Of a stretch of 64,000 nucleotides of DNA, positions 34,406-46,489 are shown piece after piece. The notes below the pieces were generated by a model. It saw nothing but the letters and a program-made list of their open reading frames with translations, did not search any database and was not told the origin of the DNA. The first letter of the stretch is position 1. Every line of letters starts with the position of its first letter. Location: NCBI GenBank assembly GCA_026225945.1, contig JAMJFZ010001264.1:834501-898500 (forward strand), in the 5' to 3' direction. The DNA comes from Cricetomys ansorgei (taxonomy: Eukaryota; Chordata; Mammalia; Rodentia; Nesomyidae). The translations under genes were made by a program, and so were the position numbers.

Positions 34406-35830
34406 AAAATAAAATTATTTCAGACGATTCTTCAAGTAAATCTCAAGAATAGGAGTTCAATTTTGCAATAAATTATGCGGCGAGAACAATTAATATCTGG
34501 GAATAAAATGAAATGTTTCTTCCTTAAACTGAAGAAGGAAATGGCAGGACTGAGAAGATGATTGGCATGACAGGATGGTCCCATACTTTGCACTTGAAGG
34601 GTGGCCTCCAAACGACATATCGGCAACTTCATGAATAACTCAATGCAGAGTTATGTGAAATGAATTTCCAGATAATAGAAAGTGCAAGCTCTTGCATGGT
34701 AGAAGTGACATTAGGTCTTGCATGTCTTTTAAGGCTTCTGTGGATAGAAGTGTAGGACTAAGTCCTGTTCGTGGAGCAGCCATGCCCTGAACACCTGACT
34801 TACCTCGCAGTTCTCAAGATGGTCCTATGCAATAGTTACAATCGCTCACTCCACCTACCTGTGGCTTAGCCATTCCCCTCCTCCGCTGCCCTGGATTATT
34901 ACTGTCCAACAGTCCATCTGCACGCCTAGTCTACCTCTTGATAGTGATCTTACGAAGTGGATCTTTCATGCATGCTTCCATTTACCAAACTCTGGATGTC
35001 CCGGTGTCTATATGACCAGCTCAGCTGTTAGTACCAGAGAATAGCTTCATCTCTCCAGGTCCTGATTTCAATCCCCTTAGGGCAATGTTTACGCTATCCA
35101 ATACAATACAAATAAGTCTTCTGCACACACATCTCAGTTTCAATACCTTCAAGGCATTTCCAAGGAAATACAGCGAAAGAAAAACTCATTGTGTTTCCTA
35201 CACTTCCTCTGCTCACTCCTCAAAATCACCGCAGCAAACTGTTCTACTGTTTGGGATTCCTTTGTCTCTGGTGGGGTGACCATCTACCAGTCATCCAAGG
35301 GACCATATTAGTGTTTGCTTTGACCACTTTCTCTTTACTGTTGTCACTTGAATCAACACATTTGATGTCTCAGTGTCTCACATGATGACATGATGATCCT
35401 AGAAGTAACCTCTGACTTCAAACTCAACTCCTTACTCCAGAATCCACCAGCTCTTCACAGTGCAGCCTGAGTGACCTTTCTGAAATACAGCTGTCTACAC
35501 ATTTTCTTCAATGGAAAGTCTTCTCTGTTATAGAAGAAAATAAGATTAGTTTTCATAATCTCATAATGACTTTATTTTCATCATTGTCCATTGCTGTGTG
35601 CTATAACTGTTTGATGTGACCACAGGCCTTAATAATTATGCTTTGTTCCTTGGGACTTTGCCTTCTTCTTGCCAAACACATACTGGCAAAATACCACATG
35701 AGGCGCTACCACCACTTGAAGCTCAATTGAACTGAAGGCAACACAACTTTAAGCTCAGTGTGGTCCAATAAGAAAAATACAATTCTTCTGGAAAGAACGT
35801 ACCAGGTATTCTACTCCAGAAAGCAAACTC
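34406..35830. other. Unique sequence
   Basis: No gene or repeat was supported. Confidence 0.45.
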
Positions 35831-35960
35831 AAGCCAGGAGTGGTGATGCATGCCTTTACTCTTAGTATTATGAGGCTGAGGCAGGAGGATGATGAGGCAG
35901 GAGGAGGAAACCAGTTTTGTGCTATAGCCAGAGTCTGTCACAAAACCAAAACCTAAACAA
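35831..35960 (+). repeat. B1 SINE, diverged
   Basis: AGCCAGGAGTGGTGATGCAT, GCCTTTACTCTTAGTATTAT and GAGGCTGAGGCAGGAGGATG with a CAAAACCAAAACC tail. Confidence 0.7.
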
Positions 35961-36277
35961 AGATCAAATAATAAAGAAAAGAACACATGTAAATACTTCT
36001 ATGTAATTTCAAAGCTCCACAGTTTGCCTAGAACCACACACTGTCAAAACTGGCACTTGATACTGTCTGGCCCAGGAGTTTTGTAGAATATGTTCTGAGA
36101 AACTCCCTTGGTGGGGCACCCTATGGAATGTGGGTACAGCTGCTTGTCAGCTCATGGCATGTCTGCCCTTCAAAATACAGTTGCTGAACTTCGTCTTCTA
36201 ATGGAGGTTTTATTCTCTAAGTCTGCTTGAGGAAAGTTTCCTTGCTTTAGAGTTTCTAAGATCCTTGATCTAGTGGG

Positions 36278-36630
36278 CAGTTGAGATGGCTCGTTACTTA
36301 AGAACATATACTGCTCTTGCAGTGGACCAGAGTTTGTTCCCCAGCCATCCATGCTAGGAGGCTCATAACTACCTGAAACTCTGGGATGGAATGCCCTCTT
36401 TTGGCCTCAATAGACACTTACATGCATGTGGGCATTCACACACATAATTAATGCCCCTGCCCCACCTCCCCAGACAGGATTTCTCCTTGTAACCCTGGCT
36501 GCCCTGGAACCTCTCTGTAGACCAGGCTGGCCTTGAACTCAGAGATTTGCCTGCCTTTGCCTCCCAAGTGCTGGAAGTAAGGGTGCGTGTTACCATAATA
36601 GGCCTAAAATCTATTTTAAAAAGATCCTGA
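36278..36630. repeat. B2 SINE (+) with B1 (-) nested in its tail
   Basis: A forward B2 (36278-36445: GTTGAGATGGCTCGTTACTT, GCTCTTGCAGTGGACCAG, CATGCTAGGAGGCTCATAAC) is interrupted by a reverse B1 (about 36460-36605: GATTTCTCCTTGTAACCC, ACCAGGCTGGCCTTGAACTC, CCCAAGTGCTGGAAGTAAGG). The B2 tail resumes as TAAAATCTATTTTAAAAAGA (36605-36625). Confidence 0.8.
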
Positions 36631-36719
36631 TCCAATGCTTATAACTGACTCTCCCTCCCTCCCTCCTTTCTTTTTTTCTTCTTAATTATATTTTTAGAAA
36701 CATGATCTTGCTATAAAAT

Positions 36720-37102
36720 CTGACCAGCATGGCTGCCTAACATGCCTAATATAACCTGAACAAGAATGACACCAGTAGACATGCTAATAACCCTAGACAA
36801 AAAATTAGGACAACTAAGGAATGCTGAGAGTGGGGGAAATAGTCTTCCCTATGGAAGAACAGAGCAGTTGGATATCTAGTATCAAATGCTCATCCCTGAA
36901 AACACACACACAAGTAAACTATACAGACATATTTACATATTTACACACACACAGAAACCACGCATGCACATTTAACAACAATGAAAGAGAAGGGTAATGA
37001 ATTTGAAAGAGCAATGGAGGGCAGTTCATGGGACCGCTTGGAGGGTGGAAAAGGGAGAGGAAAATGACGCAATTATATTGTAATTTCAATAGATAAAAGA
37101 AT
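36720..37102 (+). mobile_element. LINE-1 3' UTR fragment (Lx-like)
   Basis: CACCAGTAGACATGCTAATA, GGGGGAAATAGTCTTCCCTA, GAATTTGAAAGAGCAATGG, CTTGGAGGGTGGAAAAGGG and ATTGTAATTTCAATAGATAA follow the last few hundred bases of a rodent L1, including the characteristic AATTATATTGTAATTTCAAT end. Confidence 0.7.
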
Positions 37103-38209
37103 CAAGGGAAGTTGTGCCATGGCCTTGGAAAGAGAGACATAAAGTTTATACGTCTTGTGTAACACGATTGTGGAATTCAGAGATTTCTTGTTTACAAAGA
37201 AGAGTCAAAGATTTATTAAGCGCTGGCTTTGAAATCCGTAGGCTCCGCCTGTGGAGAAAGTCGTCTTGCCTCTCTGATTGAATTATTTTATCTTCATTGG
37301 AAAACAGGGTGTGGCCATTGGCACAATAGCTGGGGCGCGTGATCTGAAAGCGGCCTAGGCGACCGACCAACCGACCGTGAAGTGGCTTGATCATGAAGAT
37401 TAGGTGAAAGAGCAACTCATTTCAAATGCGTACAAAGACCCTGCTGAGGTCATCAGGGCCTGAGAGGAAAGTAGAAAGCCTCAGTTCAGGAGCGGGGGGA
37501 GGAGACTCTGGGTACCCGGGTCATGCTAAGGGGGTGACAATGATGATGTGACTCAATGTGAAGAAAGAGGGGCAAAATTGTTAGCATTCAGAAATTGAAA
37601 AAAACACTTAAAAAATGAAAGACTGGACATCAACCCAAGAAGAGGACATTCTCCTGCGAGGCAATCAAGAGGAAGAAGAGACAAATCAAGTCTCGGGGAC
37701 ATATTTGAACTGGTAAACTCCTGAAAGCGCTGTGGAAGCTTCCTGTTCGGCATTCCTGTTCCAAAGGAGAGAATATGAAGATGGTATTGAGAAATAAAAG
37801 CAGGAAACTCACTGATGTTTTGAATCAAAGTAAGGAATATAACCAGAGGAAGATGTACCCGAAGACTTCCTGGGCAGAGCTGTAAATGATTCAGTCATTA
37901 ACATTCCAAGATTAAGCCTTGCTCTTGTTTTGGGGAGAATTAGAGCGAGTTCATGCAGAATAAAGCAATTACCACACATGGGCTCAAGTAAAGGTTCCCT
38001 GCCTCCCAATGGCATGCGTGGCTTCGTGCCATGAAATCAGAGCAGACAAGACTCAGGCGTGTCATTGGGATTCCATAAAGTTGTGAAGTCTACATTTCAG
38101 GGTAGAATCGGCCTTTTCAACTTTAGGAATAAATTCAGGAAGGCTTAGATTTAGCATAATGGGGATTCTCACATTAAGAGGGCCAAACTGGAAATCACTA
38201 GCCAGATGG
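37103..38209. other. Single-copy sequence with a local CpG patch
   Basis: No gene was recognised. About 37330-37380 holds seven CpG dinucleotides within roughly 50 bases, with repeated CGACCGACC-type units, in otherwise CpG-poor DNA. The overlapping minus frames (37553-37828) have no known domain. Confidence 0.4.
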
Positions 38210-38320
38210 AATATACATACATATATATATATATATGTATATAGTATGTATGTATATGCATGTGTGAGCATTTTTTGTGTATGCACATGCATGCATTTGT
38301 GTGTGTGTGTATGTATGGGT
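38210..38320. repeat. (TA)/(TG)/(CATG) compound microsatellite
   Basis: TACATATATA, GTATGTATGTAT and GTGTGTGTGT blocks in series. The tyrosine- and valine-rich frames are artefacts. Confidence 0.88.
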
Positions 38321-39120
38321 CATGGTGGAATAAAAATGGACTGGAACATGGAAAGTCATTTGACCATTTAAAGATACAATTGTTTCATTAATATTTACTT
38401 ATATGTCATTAAATATGCATGATGCCTTCCCTTTCCTCCCTGTCTAACAGTGCTGCATTCATGGCCATCTGCACCAGCTCAGCACACGGGAGGTCTCAAT
38501 TAGCCATTCAGACTGACAGCCTCTCAGCTAAGGGGCTCTTACCCTGAAATTGGCTGAAAGCAGATGAGTTTGTCTATAGGAAGAAGCAACAGGGAAACAG
38601 AGGTGTCCTGGGCTGGGCCTACAGTGCAGCTGAGGCTGCTGCCTTGGCTGTCCCTTTAAGGATGCAGACAGAACAGTTTCAGGAGTGGATGAATAGATAT
38701 GGCTGTGTAGAAAACCTGTGCCTGGCACACATGGTATCCTGTAGGAAGCAACAGCGAGGTATGAACAGGACCAGAGCTAGTGTCAAATATAGATTTGTCA
38801 ATCTACAAAACACGACAGAAAGTATCTTCCCTTGAAGACCTGGCTCGGCATGGAGTAGGGCTAAGAGTGGGGATAGTAATTAGCTACTCAGTATTACTCT
38901 TTTGTGAGGTCTCGGGCTCTTTCATGCAGGCCATCATGGCTACCTGAATTAACCTTGTGTTGGTGTCCTATATTTCTTTTCTAAATGGCTTGTTTCTGGA
39001 GAACCCAGACATTGCTGTATGGTATTGCAAGTGGCTGGACAGTTGGTGTGAGTGTGAATCTACCACGGAGGTGATCATATATAAGTGACATTCTTGTCCA
39101 TGCTAAAAATCAAATACCCA
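38321..39120. other. Unique sequence
   Basis: Nothing could be supported. Confidence 0.45.
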
Positions 39121-39452
39121 GTGCTGGGGAGGTGACATAGTCAGTCAAGTGTGTGCCGTGCAAGCATGAGTATCTGAGTTTGATGCCCAGTATCCACGTG
39201 AAAAAAGCTAGGTTCAGGAGGATGCATTTGTCACCCCAGCAGTGGGGAGGTGAGGACAGGAGACTGCCTGTGAATTGCTGGCCAACTGGCCTCCATCAAG
39301 AATTGAGCTCCAGGCTCAGTGAGAGGCTCTCTTTCAAACACTTAGGTGGAACGTCACTAAGGAGAGCCCCTAACATGTTGTGCTTTTCATGTGTATGTGC
39401 ACACAGGTGCATGTATGCGTGCAGAGTTACACATACATACACATACATAAAA
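39121..39452 (+). repeat. B4 SINE
   Basis: Full order of B4: GTGCTGGGGAGGTGACATAG, GTGCCGTGCAAGCATGAG, CACGTGAAAAAAGCTAGG, CCCAGCAGTGGGGAGGTGAG, GAGCTCCAGGCTCAGTGAGA and an alternating CA/TG tail. The 109-codon frame across it (39153-39482) is repeat-derived. Confidence 0.85.
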
Positions 39453-40199
39453 CCAAATACTCGCTTTTTAATCTTTAAATGATGCTAGAGTGAGCTGGAA
39501 CCAGGGGGAAAATAGGAGAGAATCGTGGCAGTAGTCAGAGGACCGCTTCCCTAAGCGTGCCCATTCTAACTCCCTGAACCTTTGAATATGTCATCTTCTG
39601 TGGAAAAGCGACTTTCAGAACTTGGTTAAATGGAAAGTTCTTGACGGGGCACAAGCTCTGGGATTATTCTGCTTAGTCCAGCCCACCACACAAATCTTTA
39701 ACAATGAAAGTTAAGGTAAAAGAGTGGACTGAAGGGACATCACACACTGGCTTTGAAGATGGAGAGAGCTGCTGTAAGTCAAGAAGCGTATGTCCTCTCC
39801 TGAAGCTGGGATACCAGATCCAAGTGGCAAGGAATGGAATTCTGCTAAGAGGCTGAAGGAACAGGGAGCATATCCCCCCTTTGCTCCCAGGAAGGAACAA
39901 AAGCTGTTGGCGCTGCTTAATTTTCATCCAGACTCATCCTGGACTTTTGAGTCCAAAAACACTACAGATAAATCTATTTCGACATCACTGCTTATGATAA
40001 CGTTTTTAGGGTGTCAACAGAGAAGCAGCACTGTCGCTCTGACTCACACCCCGTCACACTTTCAGGTTCTCTGCACCCAGGCCTTGCCCAGGAGTCAGGA
40101 TGAATGCAAACTGCAAACAAATCACTCTTTCCTTTCCTGGGAAGGAGCCAGCATGGGCCCCTTTCAGTGCCATCTGCTCTGGAGCTCTTCTGGTTCCTA
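39453..40199. other. Unique sequence upstream of the candidate exon
   Basis: No repeat was recognised. The overlapping 139- and 130-codon plus frames starting here have no domain signal. Confidence 0.4.
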
Positions 40200-40498
40200 T
40201 GTGGTTTAATGGGGAGTGCAAGACACAGAACCCAATTTTTTAATTTGTATTATTTAGTTTGGATCAGCAAACGTCTCCCGAGCTCTGTCCTGTGCAAAGT
40301 GAAATCACCTATACGCTGTGTCTTTAAAAGCCGGGGAAGCGCGCCGAGCAGCAGCAGCAGTCAATACCAATTTCCACATCTGGATCGATACCATCGGAGG
40401 GCTCAGGAGCTGCGAAGATTGTTTCACACACATACTCCAGAGAGGGAGGGCTCGGGGAGAGAAAGGGAATTGGTTTTAATGATTTCATGGCTGTGAGT
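40200..40498 (+). promoter_or_regulatory. Candidate promoter and alternative first exon with splice donor
   Basis: The block is repeat-free and richer in CpG than its surroundings. It holds a TATA-like TTTAAAAG (40323-40330), a GCGCGCC motif and an AGCAGCAGCAGCAG run about 20-35 bases downstream. It closes with a consensus donor: exon end ...ATGGCT at 40492, intron GTGAGT at 40493-40498, followed by a T/C-rich intron start. ATG codons at 40479 and 40487 lie just before the donor in different frames; the 40479 frame stops at the TGA spanning the donor unless splicing removes it. The gene it would belong to was not recognised, and a conserved enhancer is an alternative. Confidence 0.35.
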
Positions 40499-42275
40499 AT
40501 TCCCTCTCTCCCTCTTTTCTTTAAAAGAAATAAATACATAAAATTAGAAACCAAATTTACGGACCTGTCAGTCTGCATCAAATCCAGTGTCTTTCCCTGA
40601 CCTGTCACCAAAAGTGGCATCCAATCTCGCAAACGGCCTGATGCTGTGCGTGCGGCTCTGCGTATTGAAGACCAGTGCTGTCTGCGATAATGCAGTAGCA
40701 AAGATGCTCCTGTTTACAGCAGGCCTCCCCTCAAGGACTTTGCAGACACTTTCCTCAATCTGCAGAGAGAAAAACAAAGCCCAGCAGAGTGTTCCTATCC
40801 CCTACAGAGAAGAGCTGACTTAGTAACTTGTGCTGTGTCTACATATGAATATCTAGCTAGCATGGGTCTGAAATTCGTAGAGTCTTTTCTACAGTAGCCT
40901 GGTCACTCTGAATGCTGGAGTCTCCTCCATCACTGGGAAGGGGAACTGTTCTTCTTCTTTTTTTTTTTTTTAACAAGGCTTAGTTGCCAAGATAGTGCAA
41001 CCGAGATGGAAATAGCAGAAGCAAGGGCGAGGATCAGATGCCATTAGCCTCTCTGGAAGCTTTCCCAGTAGGTCATGGGCTCCAGCTTTTTTTCCTGTGA
41101 GTGGGCACAGCTATGCGTCCTCAGTGTCATGTGTGGCCTCAGCCAACAAGCTCTCCTGCCACACAGGCCATTAACTCGCCTCCGAAAGAAGGCTGACCCT
41201 CACTCTGCATAGACAAACTCACCCTCCAAAGGAGCCAAACAAAGAAATAAATATGTCCCCTCTAGGCCCTGATATAATGGGGCAGCTTAATCCTCAGCTT
41301 GGTAAATGCCACAGCTACAAGCGTGACCAGCTCAATCTTTAAGGCAGATCAAATGACTCTCAGGGATGGCTCTCTGTTACTCCCAGCTGCGGGGTCCAGA
41401 GATTTCGTGAAAGACTGATTTTCCATATAGCGGTTACAGGAATTTTCTTCCTGGGCAGCTACTCTTATAACGAGTGTTCTTTCCTTTATGGTTGTACAAA
41501 GCACGGCCTTTTGAGTGTACCATGGACTCCGTATACAATTTTGTGTCATTGCCTAACTCCTCAGTAGCTGGGGACTGGAGAGAGTCTGGTGGCTTGGGTA
41601 GTAGTTGCTGAAGTGGCTTAGGAAACTGTGAAGTGGGGACTGAATAGGTCAGCTAGCCCCTTGAGTATGAGGGGTGGGACAGGACCAGGGCAGCAATCTC
41701 AGGCTCTCTTTCAAGCTGAAGTAGCACATTTCCACAAATAGAATCAGAACCACAGAGTCCTCAAGCCCTTAGCTGCCTGATTAAAAATAGGCTGCTGTCT
41801 ACATGGACTTCAGCCATCCATGCCTGGGCTCTGTGTCCTTCACTAGGCTCACAGTCTTTGCTTTGCTGCCCACTCTCATGAACGACGGGCATGAACTCAC
41901 TCAGCGGGGAGAGAGGCCTCTGAGGCACCACATCTCTGAAGATACTATGGCTTTTCTTTAAGAGCCAGGAAATCCCCACTAAATTAATCTTCTAGAAACA
42001 AGGTTTAAGAAGAGCACAAAATGTCAACCCTCAGTCGAAAACACAGCTTTTGTTTTGGTCACATTATCAGACTGACCACAGTGTATTTAATTCTTCCTGA
42101 TGTGTTTCCTGCTCACGCAATGCATCCCAAATCAATTAAAAGCAATTAGTTTGATTATGAAACTGTGAAATCAGAAATAAAAAGCTCCCCGCATATCCCA
42201 TGAAAGCACCCAGCAAAACAAAATTTTCCCTTTAACAGCTAAATTAATGGTTTTATAAATTTTGTTATTATCATT
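40499..42275. other. Single-copy sequence, partly conserved-looking
   Basis: A T run lies near 40959-40971. The stretch 42060-42270 is repeat-free, with CAATTAAAAGCAATTAGTTTGATTATG-type AT motifs (cited in part), suggestive of a noncoding regulatory element. No gene was supported. Confidence 0.35.
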
Positions 42276-42590
42276 GGGGCCAGGGAGAAGAATCAGTTTG
42301 TAAGCACCTGTTGTGTAATCATAAAGGCCTGAATTTAAATCCCCCTACTCACACTCATGTGCCTGCAATCCCAATGCTTGGGAGACGGAGGCAGATAGGA
42401 ACCCCATGGCCTGCCAGGCTAGCTGGTGAGCTCCGGGTTTACTGAGAGATCTCGTGTAGAAAAACGAAACAATGAGACGCTTGACCTCTGGTTTCCACAA
42501 GCTTGTACACAAGCATGCATCCACACGCAGCTCTGCAGATGTGTGCAAACCACACCCAGAGGGAAAAAAGATGGATAAATAAACATGTTT
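42276..42590 (+). repeat. B4 SINE
   Basis: GGGGCCAGGGAGAAGAATCA, GCCTGCAATCCCAATGCTTG, GGGAGACGGAGGCAGATAGG, GGTGAGCTCCGGGTTTACTG and TTGACCTCTGGTTTCCAC follow B4 order to an AATAAACATGTTTT tail. Confidence 0.8.
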
Positions 42591-42864
42591 TAAATTATTG
42601 TTATTATGTGACTCTGCTGAGATCTAATGGGAAGTACTCGTTGTGGAATGTTCTCCAGAACTAAGCAGTAGAGAGCCAAGTTTTGTTGTCAGAGAACAGC
42701 TGAGTGCTACTCTCTCCACGAATTATCAAACTTGCTTTAGTTTTCTGGGCTCCATGCCTTCAAGGCAATCTCCACGGACCTGGTTGAAGACATGAGCACG
42801 TTACTACATTATGATGCAGAGACCACAAAGGACCACACTATGAAAGGAGGAACAGGAACTTGGA

Positions 42865-43230
42865 AGGTGTCTGTCATTCACTTTTCCAGTGCTGCCATCA
42901 ATGCCCGACAGAAGAGCTTAAGGAAGAAAATATTTATTTTGGCTCACGGTTTCAGAGGATTCAGACCAGAGTTGCTTGGCTTGGCTCTATGTGCTTGTGC
43001 TAAACATCATGGAGGCAGGGGCGTGCTGTGAAGGACGGCTGTTCACTCACAGCTGCTGTGAAGTAGAGACGAGGCAGGAAGCAGCCAGCATGGTAAACGC
43101 CTCCAAGGAGCTGCCCTCTGTGAAATCTACTTCCTTCAGTGAGCCGTACTGCTGAAATTTTCAACAATCTCCCCAAATTGTATCACCCGCTGGATACCAA
43201 GCGTTCAAAACATTAACCAGAAGACAATTT
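42865..43230 (+). repeat. Rodent repeat (TTTATTTTGGCTCA family)
   Basis: AGAAAATATTTATTTTGGCTC, ACGGTTTCAGAGGATTCAGA, TAAACATCATGGAGGCAGGG and AGAGACGAGGCAGGAAGCAG match an abundant rodent repeat; the end AACATTAACCAGAAGACAA is also typical. The family name was not determined. Confidence 0.55.
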
Positions 43231-45232
43231 TTATGTTCACTTCATAGCGGTGTGGTTTTTTTTTTAAAGGATTATTCCACACGCTGTTCTAAAGATTATT
43301 ATAGGATGGCCCCCAGATTTTATGGCATGGCTAAAAGGTTTTCATGAGTGTGTGACATGTGTCGCCATCCAATGTCCCCAGGAAACATACAGAGTGCATT
43401 TTTATCTGTCTGTTCCCCAAGGAACTGACAGTTTGTTTTTAGTACACCTGATAACAATGGCTATATAGTTTAAGGTAACTATTAAAACACAGTGAAACAC
43501 CAAACTGGCTACTAAAATCCCCAGATACACTCTGGGTGTGACACCTGGATTTACAAGGTCCTTTTCCTGGTGGTCTGATGACTTCCTCTTACTTCCCTGA
43601 CATTTAATTCTCCCTTAACATGTCATAAGAAAAGCTCACTTGTCTAAGGTTTGTTGAATAGTTGGGTAGATGAGGTGTCTGGTCAGGTTGATGGGCAATC
43701 TGAGCTTGTCCTCTAGGAAGGAAACCGAGCTGACGTGGGTACAGATCACAGCCCTTTTCCTTTTTCCTGTGTGTGCCTGTCACGACCTGCTTTCTTTAGG
43801 GCCTCAGCACAGCGCATTGGTTGGGATCACAGAGTAACATATTTGTCTTGTGTTTTGTTTTCACTCATTCCATGAGATTTATTGAGCGCCTACTAAACGC
43901 ACCGTGCCATGTGCATAGGCGTTTATTTAATTACGTCTTGCATCATTTGGCAGATTGATTCCATAACCACAGATTACTTGGCTGGGATTCTGATTCTAAT
44001 TTTGCCCACAATGTGCTGTGCGGCTGTGAGTTAGGCACCCTACCTCTGTAAGATACCTAGATTTCTTTTTCTGCCGTGTGGAAGCAATAGCGAGTGACAG
44101 CCTCTTAGAGATACGCTGGGATGATTCGCGTTCAAGTCAAGGTGAAGCTTGTGAAGTCAATTGTTTCATCCTCAGAATGCCACTCTGAGATCAGCGCAGG
44201 AGAAGGTTTGTTTTAATGTATATTGCAATAGTCACAGACTGTTCCGGATGTTCTCCCGGTTTCTTTGCTACGGTGCTCTAATTTAATGACTGCTTGCTTG
44301 AGTTCCAGGTTTCAGTATCAAAGTGATTAACTTGGATTGACTGGCCAAACTCGAGTTCTTCTCTGAAAGGATTTACTGCCACCGTAAATAAGGAAAAAAA
44401 TCATATATGCCCAACAGGTAGATGAATACAATGTTGAAAATGACTTTTAAAGGGACAAAATTTAGGTCTGAGCTTGAATTTGAATTCTTGAATCCAGTAC
44501 TCGGTCTGTACTACGGGGTAGCTTTCTTTCCCTGTGTGTGGTAGCTAGCTTGCTTCATTTCACTGGCCTCGCTATCACTGTGGGAGGAAAGGTCACTTAT
44601 TTAAGAGCTCATGATGCTTGTTCTCACTGGACTCTTCTCACATGTGTCCATTCTGATTTACCACATCCCAGCCTTTCCCAGCCACGGTCGTCACCGTAAC
44701 AGGAGACATCTAGCCATATTTTATTATGATTTGGCTTATTGCAGAAGGAGAAAGCTTGTCTGAGTTCTCAACAATTTCAACCCCGTTTGAACAGAGAGAA
44801 GATTTTTAGTCAGACCACACTCTGGCTCCCTGGCTATTTGTATAAAGACTAGGTCTGAGAATTTGGATATCTAAGCACACCCTTTCCCTTTTAGTCAACA
44901 TTGTCCAGTGACATCAGGAGCAACTAAGCATCACTATATTTCTCAGTTCAGGACAAATATTCCAGAGTATCATATAATAAGCCAGGGGATTTCTTGGTTC
45001 CCATAAGTGGATGAACAGGAGGATACACTGCGTGTTTCTATAAACATCTTGTGTCATTCACTCCCAGTTCATTTTAAATGATTAGAATTAGTATCTTGGG
45101 GTAGTATCAGACTAGCATGCCAATTTCAGAAACCTAAAAACCAATTAAGGACTCCTTAAAGTTCTATTCTTCTAGAAATAATTGCTGATACCAAAACCAA
45201 CCCCAATTAGAATATCTATGGAGAGAAAGACC
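43231..45232. other. Single-copy sequence with MIR remnants
   Basis: TTTATTGAGCGCCTACTAAA (43880-43899, reverse MIR-like) and GGCTGTGAGTTAGGCACCC with TACCTCTGTAAG (about 44020-44060, forward MIR-like) are old SINE fragments. No gene was seen. Confidence 0.45.
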
Positions 45233-45340
45233 ATCTATGGTTATACAATCCTGAATGTGCCAACCTTTTCTAGTCTTAGATGCTAAGCAGGGCAGGACCT
45301 TGTTAGTACTTGGATGGAAGCTATTTGTAGATACAGATGA
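45233..45340 (+). pseudogene. 5S rRNA-derived pseudogene
   Basis: The sequence follows vertebrate 5S rRNA along its length: TCTATGGTTATACAATCCTG for the 5' stem and loop A, ...ATGCTAAGCAGGGCAGGACC for the A-box region, and TTAGTACTTGGATGGAAG for the C-box region. The last 25 bases are degraded and slightly short. Substitutions in the arm around 45261-45280 break pairing, so it should be a non-functional retro- or pol III-derived copy rather than a working gene. It has no tandem neighbour. Confidence 0.85.
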
Positions 45341-46489
45341 GAGGGAATTAGTAAGAGAATTACCTCAAGTGGAGGCTGAGAAGTCCCACATAGGCGCTCA
45401 ACAAGATGAAGAGTCGGGGAAGCTGTTGATGTGGATTGCTCCAAGTCCAAAGACCTGAGACAGGAAAGTTGATAGTATCACTCTCAGTTTAAGGCCAAAG
45501 GTCTAAGGACACAAAGTGAAGCTGGTATAAGACAAGGTTCCAAAAGCTGGAGAACCTGGATTGTAATGTCCACAGGTGGGAGGGAAAACGTGTACTGACT
45601 ATAGAAATAGAGAACTGATTTCCTTTCTCCCTTCTTCTTACAGACAGTGGACTGATTGAGTGTTGCCCACCCCAAGGAAGGAGGGAGAGTTTTCTTTATT
45701 CAGCTTGCTGATTAAAAAGACAATCTTTCTCACGAATAGCCTCCTGATTTACCCTGATAATACTTTACCAGATACTCTTTTTATCTTTAAAGTATGGGAA
45801 TCCATAGTAGTGAACTAGGGGGCCTTCCATCCCCTCCTGTTTAGCTTACTGGCTATGTCCCTTGACACGGTGACAACACAGTCAGACTGGAGGAAATGAG
45901 TCAAAGTGTTTGTCTCATATTGTCCCAGACTCCTTTTCCTACCTTTAAAAACAAACAACAAACAAACAAAACCACCAAAAGCAACGAACAAAACAATGTC
46001 ATTTACAAAACAAGTTGTCCTTGGGGAGATGCAATCTTGTTAGCAGTTTAGGCTTGCCTGCACAAACATCTGTTTTAATAGCACATCTGTATGGATGCAA
46101 TACTTAGCAGGGTGACCTAGGCTCTCTCTTAAAGAATTTAATGGATTTTTTTTTCCTTTCTTGTTTTAGAGCACACTCCCTACACAATTAGTTAGTTGAA
46201 AGTGAAATCATTCTGCTGAGGTCCTGAAAAGGCTGATCAATAACTTCTGGAAGATGTTATGCGTGGAATTCCAGGTAGCAGCCGTAGTTGATGAGGCAGT
46301 GGGTAAGTGATGTCACCGGTGTCTGAGCTCTGATCATTGTGGGGGAGAGTTGCACAGCCCCTCTGGAGAGAGGAGAGTGCTGGAGTGCGGGGAGAGAATC
46401 TCAGAAGCCTGGTGTCTGTGGAGTGGAAAGAGCATAAAGACGGTGTCTGAGTATCTCCGGAGAGATTCTATTTGGTCACTGGGCTCACG
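45341..46489. other. Unique sequence
   Basis: An A/C-rich stretch (AACAAACAACAAACAAACAA) lies at about 45950-45990. No gene was found. Confidence 0.45.

Noticed and set aside
39790..40496. Two overlapping plus frames of 139 and 130 codons ending at the candidate exon
   Set aside because: No domain, and the second runs across the TATA-like motif and CpG block, so it is unlikely to be translated; the splice donor is the better-supported feature.
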